Source of the DNA: UBA3855 sp964472035
GTDB taxonomy: Bacteria > Bacillota > Clostridia > Oscillospirales > Ruminococcaceae
Reading direction: 5' to 3'
DNA: 15,924 nucleotides
Assembly (NCBI GenBank): GCA_964472035.1
Contig: CAYYIT010000052.1
Span: forward strand, 1-15,924
In this document: positions 1 to 5,725 of the stretch, one piece after another
Position numbering within the stretch: the stretch's first letter is position 1
Layout: each line of letters opens with the position of its first letter
Made by a program: the position numbers and the translations under genes
The notes under the pieces: model-generated
The model's input: only the letters and a program-made list of their open reading frames with translations
What the model was told of the DNA's origin: nothing
Databases searched by the model: none

Positions 1-54
1 GTCCAGCCCTGCGCCAGAGGCGCAGTGGCTGGACGGGACTTTTTCGACAGACTG
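1..54. repeat. Left copy of 54-bp terminal inverted repeat
   Basis: These 54 bases are the exact reverse complement of the last 54 bases of the window; the match stops at position 55. The outer 34 bases fold into a hairpin: GTCCAGCC plus CTGCGCC pair with GGCGCAG plus GGCTGGAC around an AGA loop, with a single bulged T. The inner 20 bases are GGGACTTTTTCGACAGACTG. Read on the plus strand the unit looks like a terminator (GC-rich hairpin then GGGACTTTTT) for transcription entering from outside. A dispersed intergenic repeat at which an assembly stopped is the simplest reading; no transposase is present. Confidence 0.9.
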
Positions 55-79
55 ATTCCTCCGCACGCGGCGGAGGAAT
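55..79 (-). terminator. Hairpin downstream of thiT
   Basis: A perfect 10-bp stem (ATTCCTCCGC / GCGGAGGAAT) with a 5-nt loop lies 6 nt after the thiT stop codon. No U-run follows on the minus strand; instead the conserved repeat block CAGTCTGTCGAAAAAGTCC follows directly. It probably acts as the transcript 3' end together with that block, but it is not a canonical intrinsic terminator. Confidence 0.55.
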
Positions 80-85
80 ACGTTT

Positions 86-718
86 CTATACGGATTTTTT
101 AGCAATCTCCGGAATTTTACCGATCGCACAGGCGGCAATGGCTGTGAGCAGGATCTCCGGCAGCATGAAGGTCGCGTTGTAGATCAGCGAATAGAGCAGT
201 GCCAGTCCCCATCCGGAGCAGTTTGCGAGGATCGGCTCACCGATCGCAGCGATCCCGTCCTGTGTAAAGAACCATTCTGCCCACGCGCCGAAAAAAATCG
301 TACCGGAAAGAACATGCATCAGGTAGCGCAGCGTCAGCGCCATAATGCTTCCCACGCAAAGTGCTGCGGCAGGCTTGAGACGATTACGGAACACGCCGCC
401 GAAACCCAGCATCGAATACGCCGCCACATAGTCCAGCAGGACGATGCCGATGCCTGCCCAGAGCGCGTAATCCTCCGGAACAAAGAACGCCTTGACTTCG
501 CTGAAGCTCGTCACCATCTGCAAAAGGCTGTAGATGAATGCGGAGAAGAATCCCCATTTCACGCCATGGCGGTAAGAGATCAGCACGATCGGCAGCATGC
601 TGACGATCGTAATGCCGCCGCCGAACGGCAGCTGGAATGGCTTGAACATGGACAGCACCACGGCAATGCCCATCAGTACGCCGGTCTCTACAAGTTTGAG
701 TGTTTTCTGTGTTTTCAT
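86..718 (-). CDS. thiT: ECF transporter S component, thiamine-specific (ThiT)
   Basis: This 210-residue integral membrane protein is the substrate-binding S component that captures thiamine at the membrane and works with the shared EcfA/EcfA'/EcfT energy module, which is not in this window. The sequence is hydrophobic throughout, with about six membrane segments. ThiT-family signatures are visible: YRHGVKWGF near residue 50, the LRYLMHVLSGTIFFG block near residue 130, and YSLIYNATFMLPE near 180 whose Asn corresponds to a thiamine ligand in the family. Length is slightly above the roughly 180-190 residues of well-studied ThiT proteins. The ATG at 718 is preceded by AGGAGG at 5-nt spacing. A TPP riboswitch in its leader makes the thiamine assignment strong. 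Expression should fall when cellular TPP is high. It is a unit separate from the zinc-ribbon operon. Confidence 0.95.
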   Translation of the reverse strand: MKTQKTLKLVETGVLMGIAVVLSMFKPFQLPFGGGITIVSMLPIVLISYRHGVKWGFFSAFIYSLLQMVTSFSEVKAFFVPEDYALWAGIGIVLLDYVAAYSMLGFGGVFRNRLKPAAALCVGSIMALTLRYLMHVLSGTIFFGAWAEWFFTQDGIAAIGEPILANCSGWGLALLYSLIYNATFMLPEILLTAIAACAIGKIPEIAKKSV

Positions 719-719
719 A

Positions 720-754
720 AGATCCTCCTTTTTTTACCCGATGATGTAGGATCT
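720..754 (-). promoter_or_regulatory. Candidate RBS-sequestering pairing of thiT
   Basis: In the thiT leader, AGATCCT (plus 748-754) is complementary to AGGATCT (plus 720-726), which overlaps the AGGAGG ribosome binding site. A 7-bp stem could therefore mask translation initiation downstream of the terminator. AUCUCA just 5' of the terminator stem competes for the same UGAGAU segment, so the two structures could be alternatives. This is inferred from complementarity only. Confidence 0.35.
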
Positions 755-757
755 CAC

Positions 758-795
758 AGAAAACACAAAGCCACCGGTGAACGAACCGATGGCTT
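758..795 (-). terminator. thiT: Riboswitch-controlled intrinsic terminator upstream of thiT
   Basis: An 11-bp stem (AAGCCATCGGT / ACCGGTGGCTT, with one G-U pair) and 6-nt loop is followed on the minus strand by the U-rich tail TTGTGTTTTCT. It lies about 15 nt downstream of the TPP aptamer and before the thiT start, which is the normal layout of a transcription-attenuating expression platform. Confidence 0.8.
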
Positions 796-810
796 GAGAT
801 TTCCCAGGTA

Positions 811-888
811 TTTCCCTACGGCGGCATTATCCGCATCAGGTCATGGGTCGAAGCATGTGCTTCCTCTCAGCCGTTGAAAGCTCCCCTT
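811..888 (-). ncRNA. TPP (THI-element) riboswitch aptamer
   Basis: On the minus strand the leader contains the conserved TPP aptamer strings in the right order. They are GGGGAGC, then CTGAGAGGAAGC, then GACCCATGACCTGATGCGGA, then TAATGCCGCCGTAGGGAAAT. These match the thi-box core (CUGAGA, ACCUGAU, GGAUAAUGCC, GUAGGGAA). The aptamer sits about 25 nt after the predicted transcription start and is followed by a terminator hairpin, so TPP binding is expected to switch off thiT. Confidence 0.96.
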
Positions 889-917
889 TGTATCACGCAG
901 TTTTCCACTGCTTTTCC

Positions 918-946
918 ATTATACCACAACCTGACGGACTTGTCAA
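918..946 (-). promoter_or_regulatory. Consensus sigma-A promoter for thiT
   Basis: On the minus strand, TTGACA (plus 941-946) and TATAAT (plus 918-923) are both perfect and separated by exactly 17 nt. The -10 is preceded by TGG, an extended -10. The -35 hexamer overlaps the stop codon (943-945) of the upstream VWA gene. Predicted start is near 911, giving a leader of about 190 nt containing the riboswitch. Confidence 0.92.
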
Positions 947-1584
947 TTCTTTTTTCCGTTGTCGCGGTCCAGCTCCTCGCGCCACTCATCGCACATCGGT
1001 GCGCAGGCACGGACGTTTCCCACGGCCCTGCTGACAGCCCGGAAGGCTGCGCGGCTGCCGCAGGCATCTGCGCTCCAGTTCACGGCACGCTCACGGGAGA
1101 TGCCGATGTTCGCTGCGGTTTCCTCCGCGTCGATATTGGCGCCGAGGAAGATGAATTCCCAGCCGGCAGCCTTCTTCTCCTCCACCATTTTCCGAACCTG
1201 TGCGCCGCTGAAGTGATGGCTGGCGTTTTCCATGCCGTCGGTGATGATGACGAACATGGTGTTTTCCGGACGATCCTCCGGACGCGCATACTTGTGGATG
1301 CTGCTGATATGTTCGATGACACTGCCGACAGTATCATAGAGCGCAGTACAGCCCATCGGCTTGTAATCACAGCGCTGCAGGGGTTTCACTTCACTGAGGG
1401 AAATGCGGTCGTGAACGAAGTGCTTGTCATCGGAGAAGAATACGGTCGTGACCTTTGCCTCGCCCTTCTGTGCCTTCTGCTGTTCGAGCATGGTGTTGAA
1501 GCTGCCGATGGTGTCGTCGCGCAGGCAGCCCATGGAGCCGCTCTTGTCGATGATGAATACGATCTCTGTCATGTTCTGTTTCAT
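943..1584 (-). CDS. VWA-domain protein (stand-alone)
   Basis: This 213-residue soluble protein is a single von Willebrand factor A domain, a fold that binds a metal ion at a MIDAS site and mediates protein-protein contacts. The MIDAS elements are visible: DKSGSMG (DxSxS) near residue 13, the Thr of GCTALYDT near residue 79, and ITDGMENAS near 113. There is no signal peptide or membrane segment, so it should be cytoplasmic. The start is ATG at 1584 with GGAGGA at 8-nt spacing. The gene follows the macrodomain gene by 106 nt and has its own candidate promoter and an inverted repeat upstream. Its specific partner is unknown; in this window the macrodomain protein is the obvious candidate. VWA assignment is firm, the role is not. 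Confidence 0.9.
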   Translation of the reverse strand: MKQNMTEIVFIIDKSGSMGCLRDDTIGSFNTMLEQQKAQKGEAKVTTVFFSDDKHFVHDRISLSEVKPLQRCDYKPMGCTALYDTVGSVIEHISSIHKYARPEDRPENTMFVIITDGMENASHHFSGAQVRKMVEEKKAAGWEFIFLGANIDAEETAANIGISRERAVNWSADACGSRAAFRAVSRAVGNVRACAPMCDEWREELDRDNGKKN

Positions 1585-1595
1585 AATTGTTCCTC

Positions 1596-1645
1596 CGTTT
1601 CTGGTATCGGGTGGTTTACCTTACAACTCTATGATACCAGAAACG
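1596..1645. promoter_or_regulatory. 13-bp inverted repeat, candidate operator of the VWA gene
   Basis: Perfect 13-bp arms CGTTTCTGGTATC (1596-1608) and GATACCAGAAACG (1633-1645) are separated by 24 bp. One arm overlaps the start of the GGAGGA ribosome binding site of the downstream VWA gene. The other covers a minus-strand extended -10 candidate TGGTATCAT (1631-1639); the matching -35 is poor. It may be a protein-binding dyad or, if transcription begins upstream, an RNA stem that holds the first base of the ribosome binding site. Confidence 0.55.
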
Positions 1646-1657
1646 AGGGCGGTTCTG

Positions 1658-1674
1658 GTCGCTTGAAAAGCGAC
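1658..1674 (-). terminator. Short hairpin after the macrodomain gene
   Basis: A 7-bp perfect stem GTCGCTT / AAGCGAC with a 3-nt loop lies 16 nt after the macrodomain stop. No U-tract follows on the minus strand (CAGAACC follows), so at best it is a weak pause or 3'-end structure. Confidence 0.3.
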
Positions 1675-1690
1675 AAATACGCATTCCGTC

Positions 1691-2728
1691 TCAGCAGCCG
1701 ATCAGCATCTGGTCAAATGCGAACAGCGCTTCGTTGATCTCGAAGATATCGTAGCGTTTGCGCTCGATGAAATACCGCACGATCAGGTCGAATTTGATGC
1801 TGTCCGACAGCACGAAGCCGGCGCGTTTCAGGAGCATTGACGTTTCATCAATATCCAGCTCCAGCGCGATGGCAAACGCAAGGACGGTCTGTTTTTTGGG
1901 CTTGTAATTCACATCGCTGCGGATCTTGGAAAACAGCTTGCGGTCGATGTTCGCCTTCTTGTAGGTCTCGACATCGGTCATCCCCTTCTCGTCGATCAGC
2001 TGCAGGAGCGTCTGCGAAAAGGAGGCATCACGCCTTCTGACCATCTCTGCCAGTGAAGAGGACGCTTGGAATGCATGCACATTCGGCGCCTCGGAGGACA
2101 TCTCGGTAGATGCCGCGGCGCAGTAGTCCGCGCATATCTCCTGCGAACGCGTCCCTGCTGAAAACAATGGTGTTTTTCTTGCAAAACGTTTGCTTGTTGT
2201 TTGAACCTCGCGTTCTGTGATGTACGACTGCAGGTCGCGGAAGCGCTCCGTTCCGGCGGTGCAGGCAGCTTTGTCAAAGAGCACAAGGAATATGTGCATC
2301 TCTTCGGCTGCGAGGAATTGCCGAATCTCGTCCAGTGCGATCTCCATGGCCTTTTCTACTGGAAAGCCGCAGGAGCCTGCCGCCAACAGTGGAAACGCGA
2401 TGGATCTGCATTCCAGCTCCTTTGCCCGATACAGGCAGCGCTTGTAGCAGATGCGGAGAATATTCTCCTCCTCGTGATGGCCATCCTGCCAGACAGGCGC
2501 TACGGTATGGATGATGTACCTGCACGCAAGGTCATACCCCTTCGTGACGACGGTCCTTCCCTGTACGCATCCTCCAAGACGGCGGCATTCTGCCTTTAGT
2601 CCCCTTCCGGCGGCGTGATGGATCGCGGCTTCTGCCCCGCCGCCTGGCTGCAGATCGTGACTTGCCGGACACACGATGGCATCCGTGGCCATTTTTGTGA
2701 TATCATTGCGAACAATGGCAAATGGCAT
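1691..2728 (-). CDS. Macrodomain protein with C-terminal helical (HTH-like) domain
   Basis: This 345-residue protein has an N-terminal macrodomain (about 1-170), a fold that binds ADP-ribose or its derivatives and often removes ADP-ribose from proteins. Visible hallmarks are RNDITKMATDAIV at the N-terminus, the PGGGAEAAIHHAAG loop, YIIHTVAPVW, and FPLLAAGSCGFP. Where typical members have NxAN after DAIV, this one has CPAS, so the conserved Asn residues are absent. A variable linker (about 175-230) leads to a helical C-terminal domain (SFSQTLLQLIDEKGMTD onward) that I recognise from Firmicutes macrodomain proteins and that resembles a helix-turn-helix. The ATG at 2728 has AGGAGG at 7-nt spacing. 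It sits after a terminator, so it depends on read-through or an internal promoter that I cannot see. Substrate unknown. Confidence 0.85.
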   Translation of the reverse strand: MPFAIVRNDITKMATDAIVCPASHDLQPGGGAEAAIHHAAGRGLKAECRRLGGCVQGRTVVTKGYDLACRYIIHTVAPVWQDGHHEEENILRICYKRCLYRAKELECRSIAFPLLAAGSCGFPVEKAMEIALDEIRQFLAAEEMHIFLVLFDKAACTAGTERFRDLQSYITEREVQTTSKRFARKTPLFSAGTRSQEICADYCAAASTEMSSEAPNVHAFQASSSLAEMVRRRDASFSQTLLQLIDEKGMTDVETYKKANIDRKLFSKIRSDVNYKPKKQTVLAFAIALELDIDETSMLLKRAGFVLSDSIKFDLIVRYFIERKRYDIFEINEALFAFDQMLIGC

Positions 2729-2753
2729 GAATACGCCTCCTTTCTTAACAAAG

Positions 2754-2786
2754 AAGCCCTTTCTCCGTCGGGCTGAGAAAGGGCTT
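2754..2786 (-). terminator. Intrinsic terminator at the end of the zinc-ribbon operon
   Basis: A perfect 12-bp stem AAGCCCTTTCTC / GAGAAAGGGCTT with a 9-nt loop lies 8 nt after the stop of the three-ribbon gene. On the minus strand it is followed by the T-rich CTTTGTTAAG. The symmetrical stem could also work on the plus strand. It separates the long operon from the macrodomain gene, whose ribosome binding site starts just beyond it. Confidence 0.75.
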
Positions 2787-2794
2787 GCGGTGCA

Positions 2795-3355
2795 TTACTT
2801 TACCTTGGTGCCGCAGAACTTGCAGAAATTCATCTCGCCGGGAACCATCTGGCCGCAGGTCGGGCATGCAACGGAAGTCACTACGCCGGGGCCGGGGCCG
2901 GGAGCCGGTGCAGGTGCAGGAGCCTCATTGACAACGGGCGTACCGCAGTTGATGCAGAATGCCTGATCATCGTTCAGCTCACAGCCGCAGGTCTTGCATC
3001 TCTTCTTCATGACAACGGGGAACTGGTAGCCGCATGTGCTGCAGAACATGGTGCCGGACTTTACCTGTGCGTTGCACTTCGGGCAGGACATCACGCCCTT
3101 GAGCACATTGACCTGCTTACGCATCTGGTCGATCTGGGAAACGATCAGCTTCACCTGCTCCACACTGTCTGCCAGAACAGGAATGTTATGCTGATCATGG
3201 ATCTCACAGTACTTTCTGCCGATCTCGTGATACAGGCTGTTAAGTGCCTTTTCGGACTCAGAGATCTGAGAATTGATTCTTACCACACCAGCGGTATCCT
3301 TTGCCTTGTTGGATACATTCTGGCTCAGAGTGGACATTTTTTCCATGAATGACAT
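2795..3355 (-). CDS. Coiled-coil protein with three C-terminal zinc ribbons
   Basis: This soluble protein of about 186 residues has an N-terminal helical/coiled-coil half (about 30-86) followed by three zinc ribbons at 91-108, 120-137 and 164-181. All three have the spacing C-x2-C-x10-C-x2-C, and a Pro/Ala/Gly-rich linker lies before the last. No membrane segment is visible. It is the last gene of the operon, 46-52 nt after the multi-ribbon gene, and ends 8 nt before a terminator. The start is uncertain. I prefer the ATG at 3355 (AAGGAG at 10 nt), but a TTG two codons upstream at 3361 lies 4 nt from the same AAGGAG. No catalytic motif is seen, so an adaptor or scaffold is the likely role; function unknown. 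Confidence 0.85.
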   Translation of the reverse strand: MSFMEKMSTLSQNVSNKAKDTAGVVRINSQISESEKALNSLYHEIGRKYCEIHDQHNIPVLADSVEQVKLIVSQIDQMRKQVNVLKGVMSCPKCNAQVKSGTMFCSTCGYQFPVVMKKRCKTCGCELNDDQAFCINCGTPVVNEAPAPAPAPGPGPGVVTSVACPTCGQMVPGEMNFCKFCGTKVK

Positions 3356-3407
3356 AAACAAACATCTCCTTCAAATATATGATATGATCCGCTTGGGATC
3401 TCAGGAA

Positions 3408-4989
3408 CTAATCATCAAAATCCGCCATGGGCTTGAAGTTCTTTGCTGCACCTGCCGCACGCGTCGTTTCCGGTGTCGTTGGCTTGGTTTTCATATTGAT
3501 CGTCAGCGTTCCCGGAGCTGCCGGTACATGTACCGCCTCTTCCGAAGGCTTTGCATAGGACGCTGCAAGCTCCTCCTTGGAAGCTGCCTCCTCCGGCTCA
3601 GCGGAAGGCACTGCCATTGCTCTGACAGCGGTACCACACTGCATGCAGAACTCACAGTCCGGATCCAGTGCTGCGCCGCAGGTCAGGCAGTATTCGCCGC
3701 TCGGCGCTGTCGCATCCGCATTCTCCATCTTATGGCCGCACTCCATGCAGAACAGTGCATCGGGAGCAAGGGGGCTGCCGCAGTTCGGGCAGGCATTGCC
3801 AGCAGGGGCAGGCTCTTCATATCNNNNNNNNNNNNNNNNNNNNNNNNNNNNNNNNNNNNNNNNNNNNNNNNNNNNNNNNNNNNNNNNNNNNNNNNNNNNN
3901 NNNNNNNNNNNNNNNNNNNNNNNCGCCGGATGCACCCTCTACGCGATAGCCGCACTCCATGCAGAAGGCTGCATCGGGTGCAAGGGGATTGCCGCAGTTC
4001 GGGCAGGCATTTCCAGCAGGGGCAGGCTCCGCATATCCGCCGGATGCACCCTCTACGCGATAGCCGCACTCCATGCAGAAGGCTGCATCGGGAGCAAGGG
4101 GATTGCCGCAGTTCGGGCAGGCATTACCGGCAGGGGCAGGATCCGCATATCCGCCGGACGCACCCTCTACGCGATAGCCGCACTCCATGCAGAAGGCTGC
4201 ATCGGGAGCAAGGGGATTGCCGCAGTTCGGGCAGGCATTACCGGCAGGGGCAGGATCCGCATATCCGCCGGACGCACCCTCTACGCGATAGCCGCACTCC
4301 ATGCAGAAGGCTGCATCGGGAGCAAGGGGGCTGCCGCAGTTCGGGCAGGCATTGCCGGCAGGGGCAGGCTCCGCATATCCGCCGGATGCGCCCTCTACGC
4401 GATAGCCGCACTCCATACAGAAGGCTGCATCGGGAGCAAGGGGACTGCCGCAGTTCGGGCAGCTGTCCATCATTGAGGTGGGATAGCTCTCCAGTCTTCC
4501 GGCCATATCCGCATAGGAATCGGCTGCATTCTGGATGCGGTAACCGCATTCCATGCAGAAGGCTGCACCGGGTTCCAGCGCGCTGCCGCAGTTCGGACAG
4601 CCGACACCGGAAGCGACCTGCTCTTCGCCAAGCAGTGTGGTGGCTTCGGCGCCGTCATCCTCCGTCCGATAACCGCACTCCATGCAGAATGCCGCACCGG
4701 GAACAAGGGCTGCACCGCAGTTCGGGCATCCTCCCAGAAGGGATGTTGCCTCTTCCTCCTCTCCGCCAAGCAGAGTTGTCGCATCGGAGCCGTCATCCTC
4801 TTCCAGACGGTATCCGCATTCCATACAGAATGCCGCGCCCGCAGCAAGCGGGGATCCACAGTTGAGACAGATATTCTCCGAAACAAAGGTGTCCGCAGAA
4901 GCACTGACTCCGTCAATACGGAAACCGCACTCCATGCAGAAGGCTGCGCCCGGCTCAAGAGGTGAGCCGCAATTCATACATTTGCTCAT
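3408..4989 (-). CDS. Multi-zinc-ribbon repeat protein (at least 11 ribbons; assembly gap inside)
   Basis: This is one gene interrupted by a 100-N gap (3824-3923). The upstream part (4989-3924) carries nine C-x2-C-x10-C-x2-C ribbons and the downstream part (3823-3408) two more. Ribbons 5 onward are near-identical 38-residue units (CPNCGxPLAPDAAFCMECG plus a GYAEPAPAGNA linker). Early linkers contain acidic TTLL-type motifs: DATTLLGGEE (69-78), EATSLLGG (80-87) and EATTLLGEE (115-123). These resemble phosphothreonine sites read by FHA domains. The tail after the last ribbon is Ala/Pro/Thr-rich and ends AAKNFKPMADFDD, closely matching the kinase C-terminus. No membrane segment is visible. ATG at 4989 has AGAGGA at 7-nt spacing. 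With the N removed the frame is intact (493 residues plus any hidden repeats). A scaffold or kinase substrate is inferred. Confidence 0.88.
3792..4461 (-). repeat. 114-bp tandem repeats encoding 38-residue zinc-ribbon units
   Basis: Four complete units lie at 4348-4461, 4234-4347, 4120-4233 and 4006-4119, and a fifth is split by the gap (3924-4005 and 3792-3823). They are almost identical in DNA sequence, differing at few positions (GCG/GAT at the E/D of the linker, GGG/GGA codons), which points to recent unit duplication. Copy number may vary between strains. Confidence 0.92.
3824..3923. other. 100-N assembly gap inside the zinc-ribbon tandem repeat
   Basis: Exactly 100 N, a placeholder length. 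The flanks fit together with no missing base: 82 nt of a repeat unit remain on one side (3924-4005) and 32 nt on the other (3792-3823), adding up to one 114-bp unit. Joined, they restore the catatccgccgg seen in the other units. The true gap is therefore most likely zero or a whole number of 114-bp units. Confidence 0.95.
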
Positions 4990-5014
4990 GTTCTGTTCCT
5001 CTCACAGTGTTTTG

Positions 5015-5716
5015 TTATCCTGAACACGCGGTGTTCAGGAGCAGGCTTTCGATGGCCTGCCATTCTTTCTCGTCCAGACCGTACAGCCCTTCCGAGTCAA
5101 TTCTGATAGTTGCTGTATAACATTCCTGCGCCGCATACGGCATATCCTCCGCCGCTTCATACAGCGCGGCAAGGAGCTGATCCGGATCCGGCGGCAGCTC
5201 CGCCGATTCACAGATCTCTTCCGCATCTTCCCAGATCGCAATGGGACGGATCATGACCGGTACGCTGTAGGTACCGTCCGACGCCGTGCCATCCGCCACG
5301 GTATAGACCGTCTTTCTGAGGAGCATCTGTGCAAGCTGCTCCAGCGCATCTTCCTGCGCCTTTGAGAGCTGCGTGCTGTCCAGTCCGCAGAAGGTACAAA
5401 GCGTCTGGGCAAGCTGCTCGGTCTTCTCGTCATGGATATGCTGTGCACTCGTCATCGAAGATCCCGTAATGCGGATATACTCACTCAGATCCCCATGATA
5501 CGCACAGTCCAGCACTGCACGGACATATTCCGTATAGCGTTTCGCAAGGGCGTCCTGCTCACGGTCCTCCTGCATTGCAGGAACCCGCAGCAGCACAAAA
5601 ATCACACAGGCGATCACCGCCGCCACACCGACGGAAATGATCACAGCCAGCATACCGGAGACTCCGGATCTTCCCGATGACGCCTCCGGGCTGCAGCCGG
5701 ATGTACTACGGATCAT
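5015..5716 (-). CDS. Single-pass membrane protein of unknown function
   Basis: This 233-residue protein has a short Ser/Gly-rich N-terminus, one membrane helix at about 22-43 (MLAVIISVGVAAVIACVIFV), and a mostly helical, acidic extracytoplasmic region of about 185 residues. It contains no zinc ribbon, unlike its neighbours, and I do not recognise a named domain. The ATG at 5716 lies 9 nt after the stop of the upstream gene, indicating coupled translation, but no strong ribosome binding site precedes it. An internal ATG immediately before the membrane helix (residue 22) has GGAG 8 nt upstream and is an alternative start. It is one of several membrane proteins in the operon with the bulk outside the cell. 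Possibly an uncleaved-signal-anchored secreted domain. Confidence 0.8.
   Translation of the reverse strand: MIRSTSGCSPEASSGRSGVSGMLAVIISVGVAAVIACVIFVLLRVPAMQEDREQDALAKRYTEYVRAVLDCAYHGDLSEYIRITGSSMTSAQHIHDEKTEQLAQTLCTFCGLDSTQLSKAQEDALEQLAQMLLRKTVYTVADGTASDGTYSVPVMIRPIAIWEDAEEICESAELPPDPDQLLAALYEAAEDMPYAAQECYTATIRIDSEGLYGLDEKEWQAIESLLLNTACSG
5019..5039 (-). other. Hairpin at the 3' end of the single-pass membrane protein gene
   Basis: A perfect 9-bp stem CCTGAACAC / GTGTTCAGG with a 3-nt loop covers the last codons and stops just before the TAA. On the minus strand ATAACAAAACAC follows, with no U-tract, so it is not a canonical terminator. It may be an attenuation or RNA-processing structure between this gene and the multi-ribbon gene. 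Confidence 0.4.
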
Positions 5717-5725
5717 TGCAAACGC

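Noticed and set aside
3792..4461. CRISPR array suggested by regularly spaced repeats
   Set aside because: The units are contiguous coding repeats of 114 bp with no unique spacers and encode zinc ribbons in frame.
3273..4865. Plus-strand frames of Arg/His-rich or Ala/Gly-rich repeats opposite the zinc-ribbon repeats
   Set aside because: These are mirror images of the 114-bp repeat; the minus-strand frame gives regular C-x2-C-x10-C-x2-C ribbons, ATG with a ribosome binding site and continuity across units.
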